Assembly (NCBI GenBank): GCA_947494205.1
Contig: CANLUH010000001.1
Coordinates: forward strand, 1-64,000
Length of the DNA stretch: 64,000 nt
Reading direction: 5' to 3'
Source: an uncultured Flavobacteriaceae bacterium
GTDB lineage: Bacteria > Bacteroidota > Bacteroidia > Flavobacteriales > Flavobacteriaceae
Positions 25,180-36,087 of the stretch are shown piece after piece. Numbering within the stretch: position 1 is the stretch's first letter; every line of letters begins with the position of its first letter. The position numbers were made by a program, and so were the translations under genes. Below the pieces are notes generated by a model. The model ran no database searches. It worked only from the letters and a program-made list of their open reading frames with translations, and was not told the DNA's origin.

Positions 25180-25692
25180 TTAATTAAACTGAACAATCTC
25201 TGGTCGAGGTAAAAATGTTTCTAATAAAAATACTAGACTGTCTTTGCTAATTAGCGTTATTGAAATTAAAATGCTTACTAAAAGAATAGAAACTGCCATA
25301 TTATTACTTTTTAACTGCTCTACTTCTTTTATATGTTTCGTTAATACTTTTACTAAAAAGAATGATGAAAACTGAATTATTGATGCTGCTAAAAACCCAA
25401 TAAGTAATGCTAATGATGAATATTTAAATACTTCTGCTATAAGATTCCCTTCGGTATGTATTTTTAGTATTTGAATGGCGTTTATTATGGTAGGTATAAT
25501 TCCACTTAATAAATAGCCTATACTAAATATAATTCCTGAAAAGAATACACTTAATGCTAAGTTATTATTATCGAATTTAGTTTCTTCTAACTGAAACGCT
25601 TTTAATAATACTTTATATGATATAAAGAATATAATTACCGATAAAATAATTGATATTATAATCTGACTGAGTGCTAAATAAAATAATTCCAT
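25180..25692 (-). CDS. DUF350-family membrane protein
   Basis: A 170-residue inner membrane protein with four hydrophobic segments (about 7-28, 48-70, 88-112, 130-150) in two similar pairs, an arrangement typical of DUF350. Family members have no known reaction; some are found with membrane stress genes and heat-resistance loci. It starts 10 nt after the stop of the transglutaminase-like gene, so both form an operon. Its own role remains unknown. Confidence 0.8.
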   Translation of the reverse strand: MELFYLALSQIIISIILSVIIFFISYKVLLKAFQLEETKFDNNNLALSVFFSGIIFSIGYLLSGIIPTIINAIQILKIHTEGNLIAEVFKYSSLALLIGFLAASIIQFSSFFLVKVLTKHIKEVEQLKSNNMAVSILLVSILISITLISKDSLVFLLETFLPRPEIVQFN

Positions 25693-25702
25693 TGTAATGC
25701 TT

Positions 25703-26740
25703 TTATTGATGAGTTAAAACAACATTCCAAAATTCTATTTTGGTAAACTGAGGATCTAAATAACCTATTGGGCATCCTTTTGCTGTTGTTTCTATAAAAT
25801 AATACTTCTTGTTGTTATATCTTTTAAATTTTCCTCTAGCAGGTATATTAAGTCCTAATACAGAATGTCTGTACTCTACACTATTTAATATAGCGACATC
25901 GTAATTAAAACGAGACAACAATGTAAACAGTAATACTGTTCGTGTATCGCAATCCCCTCTTAAATTAGAAATAAATTCTGCAGGTGCATGAAGCCCCATA
26001 TGTATATTACCGTAACACGGTTGTACATCTGTTGTTTTACAGACATCATGTAAAATTAAATTATAAGGAATATCTTGTATTGCTGTAATTATCAATTCAG
26101 CAAATTCTAGCCTATTCATTTGCTTCTCTTTTTGATAATTAAAAAACGTTTGGGCAAGAACCTCTACTAATGGTTTATCATTATCGGCAAGATATTTATA
26201 AAAGGGGCCCCAAGAAAAGCGATTAGTAATTCTGAAGGCTTCTCTATTATTTTTAGATGTTTCTACATTAGAATAATCTATTTTAAACGGTAAACGATGT
26301 GTATTACGATTAAAATCTCTCCAAGTTTGAGTACTCTTATAATATTTCTGAACAGGTACTTTAGAACTATCTATAACTAAAGACACTAGCTCGCTTGTTT
26401 CTTCTAAAGTAGTATTCACTATTTTTCCTTTACCGATTGAAACTACTATGAAGCAAAATAGAAATATTCCTAAACTTAATTTAAAAAGCTCTTTTAAAAT
26501 TTGAAAAGAAGTATTCTTATTTTCATCTTCACTTATCTTATTATAATTTTTTCTAACATAAAACAATAAAAATAAAGCTACAGCTCCTAAAAAGTATAGA
26601 ATGAACTTATTATGTACTAGGTTAAAACCAAAGGCTATTAATACTCCTATAATAAGTATAATGGCAGCAATAGTTAATACGCCCGCAAAAAGCTTATAAA
26701 CAAATTGTAGAAATGTATTAAATGCTCGTTTTATATTCAC
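25703..26740 (-). CDS. Transglutaminase-like membrane protein
   Basis: A 345-residue protein with two N-terminal hydrophobic segments (about 15-35 and 45-62), a third at about 92-108, and a C-terminal cysteine-protease-type fold: GDCDTRTVLLFTLLSR with the nucleophilic Cys, YRHSVLGL with the His and YYFIETTAKGCPIG with an acidic residue in the expected position of the third catalytic member. Such domains act as proteases, transglutaminases or cross-linkers on the outer face of the membrane. It is cotranscribed with DUF350, a partner of unknown role. Confidence 0.78.
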   Translation of the reverse strand: MNIKRAFNTFLQFVYKLFAGVLTIAAIILIIGVLIAFGFNLVHNKFILYFLGAVALFLLFYVRKNYNKISEDENKNTSFQILKELFKLSLGIFLFCFIVVSIGKGKIVNTTLEETSELVSLVIDSSKVPVQKYYKSTQTWRDFNRNTHRLPFKIDYSNVETSKNNREAFRITNRFSWGPFYKYLADNDKPLVEVLAQTFFNYQKEKQMNRLEFAELIITAIQDIPYNLILHDVCKTTDVQPCYGNIHMGLHAPAEFISNLRGDCDTRTVLLFTLLSRFNYDVAILNSVEYRHSVLGLNIPARGKFKRYNNKKYYFIETTAKGCPIGYLDPQFTKIEFWNVVLTHQ

Positions 26741-26754
26741 GAACTAAAAGTAAT

Positions 26755-26795
26755 AAAAAAATCTTGCCACTTTTTACAATGGCAAGATTTATATA
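26755..26795. terminator. Hairpin terminator of eno
   Basis: AATCTTGCCA (26760-26769) with TGGCAAGATT (26780-26789); a run of A precedes it, giving a T-run on the minus strand. It lies about 25 nt after the eno stop. Confidence 0.8.
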
Positions 26796-26815
26796 GTAAT
26801 ATTAAAACAAGTGTT

Positions 26816-28129
<1,314 letters not shown>

Positions 28130-28140
28130 TTAATAACCTT

Positions 28141-28148
28141 CAAATTTA
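28141..28148 (-). promoter_or_regulatory. Promoter -7 box of eno (TAAATTTG)
   Basis: TAAATTTG on the minus strand, 29 nt before the eno ATG. About 19 nt upstream is TTT rather than TTG, so the -33 element is only a partial match. Confidence 0.55.
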
Positions 28149-28203
28149 CAGTTAAATTCTGGGTTGTAAATAGTATTTGTTTCAGAATTGAATAAAATAA
28201 TTG

Positions 28204-28217
28204 CTAAAACGTTTTAG
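28204..28217. promoter_or_regulatory. Perfect 14-bp palindrome upstream of eno
   Basis: CTAAAACGTTTTAG, a palindrome with a central CG of the type bound by LacI-family repressors, about 95 nt upstream of the eno start and between carA and eno. Function not shown. Confidence 0.4.
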
Positions 28218-28224
28218 TAAAATT

Positions 28225-28260
28225 GAAAAGGCAATAAATCTTCTCTTTTATTGCCTTTTC
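28225..28260. terminator. Hairpin terminator of carA
   Basis: GAAAAGGCAATAAA (28225-28238) with TTTATTGCCTTTTC (28247-28260), perfect over 14 bp, and an 8-nt loop. It lies just after the carA stop on the minus strand. Confidence 0.85.
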
Positions 28261-28264
28261 TGTA

Positions 28265-29368
28265 TTAGTTAGATTTAATATTGTTTATAAATTCATCAAA
28301 TAAGTACGATGAATCGTGTGGTCCTGGACTTGCTTCAGGGTGGTATTGTACCGAAAAACAGTTCTTAGACTTCATTTTAATTCCAGCAACTGTATTATCA
28401 TTTAAGTGTACATGCGTTATTTCTAAATCCTCATGTGCTTCTGCTTCTTCTCTATTAATTGCGAAACCATGGTTTTGAGAAGTTATTTCTCCTTTTCCAG
28501 TTAACATATTTTTTACAGGATGATTAATCCCTCTATGTCCGTTATGCATTTTATAAGTAGAAATACCGTTAGCTAATGCTATAACTTGATGTCCTAAACA
28601 GATACCAAATAATGGTAAATCTCTTTTTATAATTTCTTTAGCAAGATTCTGTGCTTCTACTAAAGGTTCTGGATCCCCAGGTCCATTAGATAAAAAATAC
28701 CCATTAGGATTCCATGCGCTTAATTCTTCGAAAGTAGCATTGTATGGAAATACTTTTACATAAGCATCTCGTTTAACTAAATTTCTAAGGATATTCTTCT
28801 TTATTCCTATATCTAAAGCTGCAATTTTAATAGGTGCATTCTCATCTCCAACATAGTAAGGTTCTTTTGTTGATACTTTAGAGGCTAACTCCAAACCATT
28901 CATGTCTGGTGTTTCTGCTAATTGCTTTTTTAAACCTTCTATATTATCTACTTCTGTAGAAATAACAGCATTCATAGCTCCATTATCTCTAATATAACTT
29001 ACCAATGCTCTTGTATCTACATCTGAGATTGCTAACAGATTATTAGCATTTAAAAAATCTTCTAAAGCACCATTAGAATCATCACGAGAATATTCGTAAC
29101 TAAAGTTTTTACAGATTAATCCTGCTATTTTAACAGAATCGGATTCCATTTCGTTATCATTAACGCCATAGTTTCCAATGTGTGCATTAGTCGTTACCAT
29201 TAACTGACCGTAATAAGAAGGGTCTGTAAAAATTTCTTGATAACCTGTCATTCCTGTATTAAAACAGACTTCTCCAAATGCGCTTCCCTCTTTACCTACT
29301 GCTTTACCGTGAAAAATAGTTCCGTCTGCAAGTAGAATGAGTGCCTTTTTTAGTTTTTGATATTTCAT
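28265..29368 (-). CDS. carA: Carbamoyl-phosphate synthase small (glutaminase) subunit
   Basis: Hydrolyses glutamine to supply ammonia for carbamoyl phosphate, used in arginine and pyrimidine synthesis. The class I glutaminase domain has FGICLGHQV with the catalytic Cys, and SVQYHPEASPGPHDSS with the His and Glu of the triad. I use the internal start at 29368 (MKYQKLKKALILLADG), where the conserved family begins; the 14 residues upstream in an open frame (with a run of Thr) are unlikely to be translated. The large subunit gene carB is not in this window. A terminator separates it from rplQ. Confidence 0.93.
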   Translation of the reverse strand: MKYQKLKKALILLADGTIFHGKAVGKEGSAFGEVCFNTGMTGYQEIFTDPSYYGQLMVTTNAHIGNYGVNDNEMESDSVKIAGLICKNFSYEYSRDDSNGALEDFLNANNLLAISDVDTRALVSYIRDNGAMNAVISTEVDNIEGLKKQLAETPDMNGLELASKVSTKEPYYVGDENAPIKIAALDIGIKKNILRNLVKRDAYVKVFPYNATFEELSAWNPNGYFLSNGPGDPEPLVEAQNLAKEIIKRDLPLFGICLGHQVIALANGISTYKMHNGHRGINHPVKNMLTGKGEITSQNHGFAINREEAEAHEDLEITHVHLNDNTVAGIKMKSKNCFSVQYHPEASPGPHDSSYLFDEFINNIKSN

Positions 29369-29432
29369 TGTAGTAGTAGTTGTGTTATGTTTTCGTTTCC
29401 GCGACAACAAAAGTTTTGCAAAATTGCATAAA

Positions 29433-29466
29433 AAAAAGGATAAACTAAAATAGTTTATCCTTTATA
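29433..29466. terminator. Hairpin terminator of the ribosomal protein array
   Basis: AAAGGATAAACTA (29435-29447) with TAGTTTATCCTTT (29451-29463), with an AAA loop and an A-run before it that is a T-run on the minus strand. It lies about 20 nt after the rplQ stop. Confidence 0.85.
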
Positions 29467-29486
29467 TTTAAAATGCTTATTAACAT

Positions 29487-29960
29487 TTATTCTTCTTCGT
29501 TAGTTGCTTTTGTTTCAACTGGAGCAGCAGCAGCTGGTTTACTTCCACCTCTTCTACTTCTTCTTGTTGTTTTCTTAGCAGCTTTGTCAGCATTATAGAT
29601 TTCGTTGTAGTCTACTAACTCAATCATTGCCATATCAGCGTTATCTCCTAAACGATTACCAAGCTTAATAATTCTTGTGTAACCTCCTGGTCTATCACCA
29701 ATTTTAGCAGCTACATCTCTAAATAATTCTGTAACAGCTTCTTTTTGTCTTAAACGACTAAATACGATACGTCTGTTGTGAGTTGTATCAGATTTAGATT
29801 TAGTAATCATTGGCTCTACAAATTGCTTTAAAGCTTTTGCTTTTGCTACTGTAGTGTTAATACGCTTGTGCTGAATTAAAGAACAAGCCATATTTGCTAA
29901 CATCGCTTTTCTGTGAGCAGTTTGTCTACCTAAGTGGTTTACTTTTTTTCCGTGTCTCAT
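29487..29960 (-). CDS. rplQ: 50S ribosomal protein L17
   Basis: Binds 23S rRNA at the polypeptide exit side. The conserved core [20 protein letters not shown] to [14 protein letters not shown] is present. A C-terminal extension of about 40 residues, rich in Lys, Arg, Ala and Glu (from about residue 118), is longer than in E. coli and typical of Bacteroidota. It is the last gene of the array and is followed by a strong terminator. Confidence 0.97.
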   Translation of the reverse strand: MRHGKKVNHLGRQTAHRKAMLANMACSLIQHKRINTTVAKAKALKQFVEPMITKSKSDTTHNRRIVFSRLRQKEAVTELFRDVAAKIGDRPGGYTRIIKLGNRLGDNADMAMIELVDYNEIYNADKAAKKTTRRSRRGGSKPAAAAPVETKATNEEE

Positions 29961-30020
29961 GACATTTTGTTTTAATCACCATCTTGCTTCTACTCTTATT
30001 GAGGAGCAAAATATGATGTA

Positions 30021-31013
30021 TTAGTCTTTATCTAGTTTATATTTTGATAAATCCATTCCGAAATTTAATCCTTTCACGTTTACTAGTTCTTCTAGCTCTG
30101 TTAAAGATTTTTTACCGAAGTTACGGAACTTCATTAAATCATTTTTGTTGAATGATACTAAGTCTCCTAAAGTATCTACTTCAGCAGCTTTTAAACAATT
30201 AAGTGCACGTACAGATAAATCCATATCTACTAACTTAGTTTTAAGTAACTGTCTCATGTGAAGTGATTCTTCATCATAAGTTTCAGTTTGTGCAATTTCA
30301 TCAGCTTCTAATGTAATACGCTCATCAGAGAATAACATGAAGTGGTGAATTAATGTTTTAGCAGCCTCTGTTAAAGCATCTTGAGGTGTTATTGAACCAT
30401 CAGAAATGATTTCGAAAACTAATTTTTCGTAATCTGTCTTTTGTTCTACACGATAGTTCTCAATGCTATACTTAACATTTTTTATAGGTGTGTAAATTGA
30501 ATCTGTAAAGATTGTTCCTATTGGTGCTGAAGCTTTTTTGTTTTCTTCTGCAGGAACATAACCTCTTCCTTTTTCAATAGTAATTTCCATGTTAATGTTT
30601 ACTTTAGGATCTAAATTACAAACAACTAAGTCTGAATTTAATACTTGGAATCCTGAAATAAATTTTTGAAAATCACCTGCTGTAATTTGATCTTGTCCTG
30701 AAATAGAAATTGATACAGACTCATTGTCTACATCTTCTATTTGTCTTTTAAAACGCATTTGTTTTAAATTCAGAATAATTTCAGTTACATCTTCTACGAC
30801 ACCAGCAATTGTTGAAAATTCGTGATCTACACCTTCAATTCTAACAGATGTTATAGCAAAACCTTCTAAAGAAGATAATAAAACTCTTCTAAGTGCGTTT
30901 CCTACTGTTAATCCGTAACCAGGTTCTAAAGGTCTAAATTCAAATTTACCTTCAAAATCGGTTGAATCGATCATGATTACTTTGTCGGGCTTCTGAAAAT
31001 TAAATACTGCCAT
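30021..31013 (-). CDS. rpoA: RNA polymerase alpha subunit
   Basis: A 330-residue alpha subunit: N-terminal dimerisation domain ([20 protein letters not shown], then [20 protein letters not shown]) and C-terminal DNA-binding domain (about 250-320, with [18 protein letters not shown] and [15 protein letters not shown]). It nucleates polymerase assembly and its C-terminal domain contacts regulators and UP elements. It sits between rpsD (99 nt upstream) and rplQ, the usual alpha operon order. Confidence 0.97.
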   Translation of the reverse strand: MAVFNFQKPDKVIMIDSTDFEGKFEFRPLEPGYGLTVGNALRRVLLSSLEGFAITSVRIEGVDHEFSTIAGVVEDVTEIILNLKQMRFKRQIEDVDNESVSISISGQDQITAGDFQKFISGFQVLNSDLVVCNLDPKVNINMEITIEKGRGYVPAEENKKASAPIGTIFTDSIYTPIKNVKYSIENYRVEQKTDYEKLVFEIISDGSITPQDALTEAAKTLIHHFMLFSDERITLEADEIAQTETYDEESLHMRQLLKTKLVDMDLSVRALNCLKAAEVDTLGDLVSFNKNDLMKFRNFGKKSLTELEELVNVKGLNFGMDLSKYKLDKD

Positions 31014-31112
31014 ATTTTGTTTCTTCGTTTTAATTGTTATTTAGTTGCGCGGTTTATAAGTTTGAAGAAGTACAAATAAACCCTTTGGCTAAATACCAAT
31101 GTAGTTAATTTA

Positions 31113-31718
31113 TTATTTAGAGTATAATTCGACTATGAATTGCTCATTGATGTTTTCAGGAATTTGTATTCTTGCCGGAATAGAAACATAAGTTCCTTCC
31201 TTTTTATCACTGTTCCAAGTGATCCATTCGAATACTGTACTTGAATTTGATAATGATCTCTCGATAGCTTCAAGTGATTTAGACTTCTCTCTTACAGCTA
31301 CAACATCTCCTGCTTTTAATTGGTAAGATGGTACATTTACCAATTCTCCATTAACAGTAATGTGTCTGTGAGATACTAATTGTCTACCTGCACTTCTTGT
31401 TGGAGCTATTCCCATTCTAAATACAACGTTGTCTAATCTAGACTCACATAATTGTAATAAAACTTCACCTGTAATTCCAGGAGCTGCGGTTGCTCTTTTA
31501 AACATGTTTCTGAATTGCTTTTCTAATACACCATAAGTATATTTAGCTTTTTGCTTTTCCATTAATTGGATAGCATATTCAGATTTTTTTCCACGTCTTC
31601 TGTTGTTACCGTGTTGACCTGGAGGGTAATTTCTTTTTTCGAAGGCTTTATCATCTCCGAAAATAGCTTCGCCAAATTTACGAGCTATTTTAGTTTTAGG
31701 ACCAGTATATCTTGCCAT
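31113..31718 (-). CDS. rpsD: 30S ribosomal protein S4
   Basis: A primary 16S rRNA binder with an S4 domain (about 91-155, [20 protein letters not shown] and then [15 protein letters not shown]). The amino end [20 protein letters not shown] is of the non-zinc type, without the cysteine knuckle found in some bacteria. It is preceded by a terminator-like hairpin and a -7 box, so it may have its own promoter (see 31824-31831). In E. coli S4 also represses its operon by binding its mRNA. Confidence 0.97.
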   Translation of the reverse strand: MARYTGPKTKIARKFGEAIFGDDKAFEKRNYPPGQHGNNRRRGKKSEYAIQLMEKQKAKYTYGVLEKQFRNMFKRATAAPGITGEVLLQLCESRLDNVVFRMGIAPTRSAGRQLVSHRHITVNGELVNVPSYQLKAGDVVAVREKSKSLEAIERSLSNSSTVFEWITWNSDKKEGTYVSIPARIQIPENINEQFIVELYSK

Positions 31719-31823
31719 TTTAAATTTGTTTTGAGAGTGATTATGAATTAAGGTCTTAATCTTATCCTTCGATAATCGTTAACCTCTCAGTTGATACTTG
31801 TGTTAAATATTTTTTTCAGTCTG

Positions 31824-31831
31824 CAAATTTA
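31824..31831 (-). promoter_or_regulatory. Promoter -7 box of rpsD-rpoA-rplQ (TAAATTTG)
   Basis: TAAATTTG on the minus strand, 5 nt after the T-run of the hairpin at 31839-31877 and about 105 nt before the rpsD start. No TTG lies at the -33 distance because the terminator stem occupies it. Confidence 0.45.
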
Positions 31832-31877
31832 CACAAAAAAATTAATATCAGCTATGTTATATAGCTGATATTAATTT
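31832..31877 (-). terminator. Strong intrinsic terminator between rpsK and rpsD
   Basis: AAATTAATATCAGCTAT (31839-31855) is the exact reverse complement of ATAGCTGATATTAATTT (31861-31877), a 17-bp stem with a 5-nt loop. On the minus strand it is followed by a run of T. It begins about 17 nt after the rpsK stop. Confidence 0.8.
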
Positions 31878-31893
31878 CTATAAGTTGTATAAA

Positions 31894-32277
31894 TTATACT
31901 CTTCTACGTTTTGGAGGACGACATCCATTGTGTGGTAATGGAGTAACATCGATAATTTCTGTTACTTCAATTCCAGCATTATGGATAGAACGGATAGCAG
32001 ATTCTCTACCATTACCTGGTCCTTTTACGTATACTTTTACTTTCTTTAATCCAGCTTCTTTAGCTACACCAGAAGCATCTTCTGCTGCTAATTGTGCTGC
32101 ATAAGGAGTATTCTTTTTAGAACCTCTAAATCCCATTTTACCAGCAGATGACCATGAAATAACGTCACCTTTTTTGTTGGTAAGAGAAATGATAATGTTG
32201 TTAAATGAAGCAGTAATGTGTGCTTCTCCAACAGAGTCTACTATAACTTTACGTTTTTTAGTACTTGTCTTTGCCAT
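31894..32277 (-). CDS. rpsK: 30S ribosomal protein S11
   Basis: A platform protein of the 30S subunit. The 127 residues carry the conserved [55 protein letters not shown] and [19 protein letters not shown] 110-nt gap with no visible hairpin separates it from rpsM; a strong terminator follows it. Confidence 0.97.
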   Translation of the reverse strand: MAKTSTKKRKVIVDSVGEAHITASFNNIIISLTNKKGDVISWSSAGKMGFRGSKKNTPYAAQLAAEDASGVAKEAGLKKVKVYVKGPGNGRESAIRSIHNAGIEVTEIIDVTPLPHNGCRPPKRRRV

Positions 32278-32387
32278 GTTTTCTAGTTCTTAGTTTATTA
32301 GTTAATAGTCGCTAGAATCCTAAACCTAAATTAATTTCAAACAGATTCTTTCCAACGTCTAAACACTAAAGACTAAATTTCTAATTA

Positions 32388-32762
32388 TTATTTAGTTGCC
32401 TTTTTCTTGTTAGCAACAGTTTTTCTTCTACCTTTTCTGGTTCTAGAGTTGTTTTTAGTACGTTGTCCTCTTAAAGGAAGACTCGCTCTATGACGAATAC
32501 CTCTGTAACATCCAATATCCATTAATCGCTTAATGTTTAATTGTGTTTCAGAACGTAATTCTCCTTCAATAGTATAAGTTCCAACAGCCTCACGGATTGC
32601 TCCAATTTGGTCATCTGTCCAATCTTGTACTTTGATGCTTTCGTCTACTTTAGCAGTAGATAAAATCTCTTGAGCTCTACTTCTACCTACTCCGTAGATA
32701 TAAGTTAATGAAATAACTCCTCTTTTGTTTTTTGGTATGTCTACACCTGCAATTCTTGCCAT
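32388..32762 (-). CDS. rpsM: 30S ribosomal protein S13
   Basis: Head protein of the 30S subunit at the contact with L5 and the P-site tRNA. Conserved [40 protein letters not shown] and a basic tail ending NKKKATK. It starts 2 nt after the rpmJ stop, so the two are coupled. Confidence 0.97.
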   Translation of the reverse strand: MARIAGVDIPKNKRGVISLTYIYGVGRSRAQEILSTAKVDESIKVQDWTDDQIGAIREAVGTYTIEGELRSETQLNIKRLMDIGCYRGIRHRASLPLRGQRTKNNSRTRKGRRKTVANKKKATK

Positions 32763-32764
32763 AA

Positions 32765-32881
32765 TTACCCTTGTCTTTGTTTGAATCTAGGATTCTTTTT
32801 GTTAATGACGTAAAGTCTACCTTTTCTGCGCACGATTTTGCAATCTGCACTTCTCTTTTTAACTGATGCTCTTACTTTCAT
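32765..32881 (-). CDS. rpmJ: 50S ribosomal protein L36, zinc-free type
   Basis: A 38-codon gene too short for most gene callers: [20 protein letters not shown] then [18 protein letters not shown]. Only one of the four zinc ligands of standard L36 remains (Cys14); the other positions are Arg, Asn and Phe. The protein stabilises the peptidyl-transferase-side of 23S rRNA. It lies between infA and rpsM, as expected. Confidence 0.95.
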   Translation of the reverse strand: MKVRASVKKRSADCKIVRRKGRLYVINKKNPRFKQRQG

Positions 32882-32936
32882 CTTGTCTTATTAATTACAT
32901 ATTAATATAAGATAGAACCTTTCGGTTACATCCTAA

Positions 32937-33152
32937 TTAATATCTATAAGTTATACGAGCCTTAGTTAAATCGTAAGGACTCATTTCTAATTTTACTTTA
33001 TCCCCTGGTAATAACTTAATGTAATGCATACGCATCTTACCAGATATATGTGCAGTCACAATGTGACCATTTTCTAATTCAACACGAAACATAGCATTAG
33101 ATAATGCTTCTATAATCGTACCGTCTTGCTCTATTGCTGCTTGTTTTGCCAT
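32937..33152 (-). CDS. infA: Translation initiation factor IF-1
   Basis: A 71-residue S1/OB-fold protein ([60 protein letters not shown]), which blocks the A site of the 30S subunit during initiation. It starts 10 nt after the secY stop and precedes rpmJ, a common order in bacteria lacking adk and map at this place. Confidence 0.97.
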   Translation of the reverse strand: MAKQAAIEQDGTIIEALSNAMFRVELENGHIVTAHISGKMRMHYIKLLPGDKVKLEMSPYDLTKARITYRY

Positions 33153-33162
33153 AGTATAATAA

Positions 33163-34515
33163 TTAAGCTACTGCTTTTCTATTTTTACCAGTTTTCATTA
33201 AGCCATCATAGTGCCTATTTAACAAGTAAGAGTTTACTTGTTGCATAGTGTCTATTGCAACTCCAACCATAATTAATAATGATGTACCTCCAAAGAATAA
33301 AGCCCATCCAGATTGAACACCCATTAGCTTAAATACAACAGCTGGGAACACAGCTATTAATGCTAAAAAGATAGATCCTGGTAATGTTATTTGAGACATT
33401 ATCTTATCTAAATACTCAGAAGTTTCAGAACCTGGACGAATACCTGGTATAAATCCTCCACTTCTTTTTAGATCATCTGCCATTTTGTTTGTTGGTACAG
33501 TAATCGCAGTATAAAAATATGTGAATATTATAATTAAAAAGGCAAATACTAAGTTGTACCAAAATCCAAATATACTATCTCCAGTACCAAAGTTATTTTG
33601 TAACCATAATCCTGTATTAGTATCTTTTAGAAATGCTGCACCACCTATTAAACCTGGTACAAACATAATTGCTTGCGCAAATATAATTGGCATAACTCCT
33701 GAAGCGTTAAGCTTTAAAGGAATGTATTGTCTTGATCCAAAAACATTTTTCTCGTAACCTCCAGTTGCTGAACGCCTTGCATATTGTACAGCAATTTTTC
33801 TAACTGCCATAACTAATAATATTGACGCTGCTATAATTACAAACCAGATAACAACTTCGAAAAGAATCATCATGTTTTGACTAGCATCCCATCTAGAAGC
33901 GAAGTTTTGTAAAAATGCTTTTGGTAATGTAGCAATAATACCTACCATAATTAATAGAGAGATACCATTACCAATTCCTTTATCAGTTATTTTTTCACCT
34001 AACCACATTGCAAAAATACAACCCGTTACTAAAATTACTATAGATGAGAAATAGAATTGACCCGTAGGTAATAAAAATGCTGATTCTGGAATACCAAACA
34101 TCGTTGGTAAACTAGCTAAATAACCTGGTGCTTGTACTAAACAAATACCTATAGTTAACCAACGTGTTATTTGAGTAATCTTCTTTTGACCACTTGCACC
34201 TTCCTTTTGTAATTTCTGTAAATAAGGAATTGCTATTCCCATTAACTGAACTACAATGGAAGCTGAAATGTAGGGCATAATACCTAGCGCAAACACTGAA
34301 GCATTAGCAAAAGCACCTCCAGTAAATGCGTTAATTATACCTAATATACCATTTTGAGCTTGCCCTTGAAGGCTAGTTAATTGAGCGGCATCTACACCAG
34401 GTAATACAACCTGTGCTCCAAAACGATAAACTAATAATAGACCTAGTGTTACTATGATTCTATTTCTTAGTTCCTCTATTTTCCAAACATTTTTTAAAGT
34501 CTCTATAAATTTCAT
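33163..34515 (-). CDS. secY: Protein translocase subunit SecY
   Basis: Central pore of the Sec translocon, 450 residues with ten membrane helices. Recognisable parts: [20 protein letters not shown] at the start, [34 protein letters not shown] and [13 protein letters not shown], and the C-terminal [20 protein letters not shown], loop C5 region that contacts SecA and ribosome. It sits between rplO and infA in the spc operon. Confidence 0.97.
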   Translation of the reverse strand: MKFIETLKNVWKIEELRNRIIVTLGLLLVYRFGAQVVLPGVDAAQLTSLQGQAQNGILGIINAFTGGAFANASVFALGIMPYISASIVVQLMGIAIPYLQKLQKEGASGQKKITQITRWLTIGICLVQAPGYLASLPTMFGIPESAFLLPTGQFYFSSIVILVTGCIFAMWLGEKITDKGIGNGISLLIMVGIIATLPKAFLQNFASRWDASQNMMILFEVVIWFVIIAASILLVMAVRKIAVQYARRSATGGYEKNVFGSRQYIPLKLNASGVMPIIFAQAIMFVPGLIGGAAFLKDTNTGLWLQNNFGTGDSIFGFWYNLVFAFLIIIFTYFYTAITVPTNKMADDLKRSGGFIPGIRPGSETSEYLDKIMSQITLPGSIFLALIAVFPAVVFKLMGVQSGWALFFGGTSLLIMVGVAIDTMQQVNSYLLNRHYDGLMKTGKNRKAVA

Positions 34516-34530
34516 ACTCTTATATCGGTC

Positions 34531-34983
34531 TTATAAAGTTACGGCTTCACCTCCTGCAGCTTCAATAGCAGCTTTTGCTGTAGCAGTAAATTTATGAGCT
34601 GTTACACTTAATTTAGCTTTTAATTCTCCTCTTCCTAAAATTTTAACTGATTCATTTTTACCAGCTAATCCTAAAGTAATGATTGTATCAAAATCTATAG
34701 TGTCTGTTATTTTCTTATCATCAACTAACTTTTGAAGTGTATCAAGGTTAATACCTTGGTACTCTTTACGGTTGATGTTTGTAAAACCAAACTTAGGAAC
34801 ACGTCTTTGAAGTGGCATTTGACCTCCTTCAAAACCTAGTTTCTTAGAATAACCAGAACGAGATTTTGCTCCTTTGTGACCACGTGTAGCAGTACCGCCT
34901 TTACCAGAACCTTGTCCTCTACCTATTCTCTTACCTTGGTTTTTTACTGAACCTTCTGCAGGTTTTAAATTACTTAAATTCAT
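34531..34983 (-). CDS. rplO: 50S ribosomal protein L15
   Basis: A basic, Gly-rich start (GKRIGRGQGSGKGGTATRGH KGAKSRSGY, shown in part) threads into 23S rRNA, followed by a globular domain from about residue 55. The 150 residues are typical. It follows rpmD with a 12-nt gap and precedes secY. Confidence 0.96.
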   Translation of the reverse strand: MNLSNLKPAEGSVKNQGKRIGRGQGSGKGGTATRGHKGAKSRSGYSKKLGFEGGQMPLQRRVPKFGFTNINRKEYQGINLDTLQKLVDDKKITDTIDFDTIITLGLAGKNESVKILGRGELKAKLSVTAHKFTATAKAAIEAAGGEAVTL

Positions 34984-34995
34984 TTCAGTATATTG

Positions 34996-35178
34996 TTATT
35001 TAGTTTCTTCAACAGAGACTAAGTGATTAACTTTTCTTACCATTCCTAAAATATTAGGAGTGTCTTCGTGCTCTACAGTTTGACCAATCTTTTTTAAACC
35101 TAAAGCTAACAATGTTAACTTTTGTCTTTTAGTACGATTGATTGCGCTCTTAACTTTTGTTACTTTTATTTTTGCCAT
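34996..35178 (-). CDS. rpmD: 50S ribosomal protein L30
   Basis: A small 60-residue ferredoxin-like protein: [16 protein letters not shown]-type start (here [20 protein letters not shown]), and the family's [19 protein letters not shown]. It lies between rpsE and rplO. This short form is normal for bacteria. Confidence 0.96.
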   Translation of the reverse strand: MAKIKVTKVKSAINRTKRQKLTLLALGLKKIGQTVEHEDTPNILGMVRKVNHLVSVEETK

Positions 35179-35189
35179 CTCTGTAAATA

Positions 35190-35714
35190 TTAACCGTTAA
35201 AAACTTTCTCTAATGAAATACCTCTCTCACGTGCAATAGTTTTAGCATCTCTTAATTGCAATAGTGCATCAAAAGTAGCTTTTACTACGTTATGTGGGTT
35301 TGAAGACCCTTGAGATTTAGATAATACGTCTTTTACACCAACTGCTTCCAAAACTGTTCTCACAGCTCCACCAGCAATTACCCCTGTACCAGGAGATGCA
35401 GGGATGATGTTTACTCTTCCTCCACCGTATTTACCTTTTTGTTCATGTGGTACTGTACCTTTCACGATAGGAATACGTACTAAGTTTTTCTTAGCATCTT
35501 CAATAGCTTTTGCAATTGCACTTGCTACATCTTTAGATTTTCCTAAACCGTGTCCTACAACACCTGCTTCATCTCCAACAACTACTATTGCTGAAAAACC
35601 AAATGCTCTACCACCTTTAGTTACCTTAGTAACTCTTTGTACACCAACTAAACGATCTTTAAGATCTAACCCACTTGGTTTTACTAACTCTGCGCTTTTG
35701 TATTTTTGATACAT
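35190..35714 (-). CDS. rpsE: 30S ribosomal protein S5
   Basis: A protein of the mRNA entry region and decoding fidelity. Its dsRBD-like first half has [20 protein letters not shown], and the second half [15 protein letters not shown]-type wording is here [20 protein letters not shown] with [20 protein letters not shown]. 174 residues, usual length. In the middle of the spc operon. Confidence 0.96.
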   Translation of the reverse strand: MYQKYKSAELVKPSGLDLKDRLVGVQRVTKVTKGGRAFGFSAIVVVGDEAGVVGHGLGKSKDVASAIAKAIEDAKKNLVRIPIVKGTVPHEQKGKYGGGRVNIIPASPGTGVIAGGAVRTVLEAVGVKDVLSKSQGSSNPHNVVKATFDALLQLRDAKTIARERGISLEKVFNG

Positions 35715-35720
35715 AATTTC

Positions 35721-36077
35721 TTAGAATTTAAGTCCTGCTTCTCTAGCTCCTTCAGCTAACGATTTGATTCTACCGTGATATAAATATCCACCTCTATCAA
35801 AAGTGATAGTACTTACACCAGCTTTTAATGCTTTTTCGGCAACAGACTTTCCTACTAAAGTAGCAATTTCAGATTTATTACCTTTTGCAGAACTAATGTC
35901 TTTATCTCTTGAAGATGCTGCTACTAAAGTTTTACCTGTAACATCATCAACAACTTGAGCATAAATTTCTTTATTACTTCTAAAAACAGCTAATCTAGGT
36001 CTTGCTTCTGTACCAGAAACAACCTTACGGATTCTGTTTTTAATTCTTATTCTTCTTTCGTTCTTTGTTAACGCCAT
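35721..36077 (-). CDS. rplR: 50S ribosomal protein L18
   Basis: Binds 5S rRNA. The 118 residues contain [37 protein letters not shown], and [20 protein letters not shown] near the C-terminus, the family pattern. It lies 6 nt upstream of rpsE. Confidence 0.96.
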   Translation of the reverse strand: MALTKNERRIRIKNRIRKVVSGTEARPRLAVFRSNKEIYAQVVDDVTGKTLVAASSRDKDISSAKGNKSEIATLVGKSVAEKALKAGVSTITFDRGGYLYHGRIKSLAEGAREAGLKF

Positions 36078-36087
36078 GACTTAATTA

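Noticed and set aside
29369-29410. Extra N-terminal 14 residues of carA
   Set aside because: The extension is a Thr run without conservation; the family starts at the ATG at 29368.
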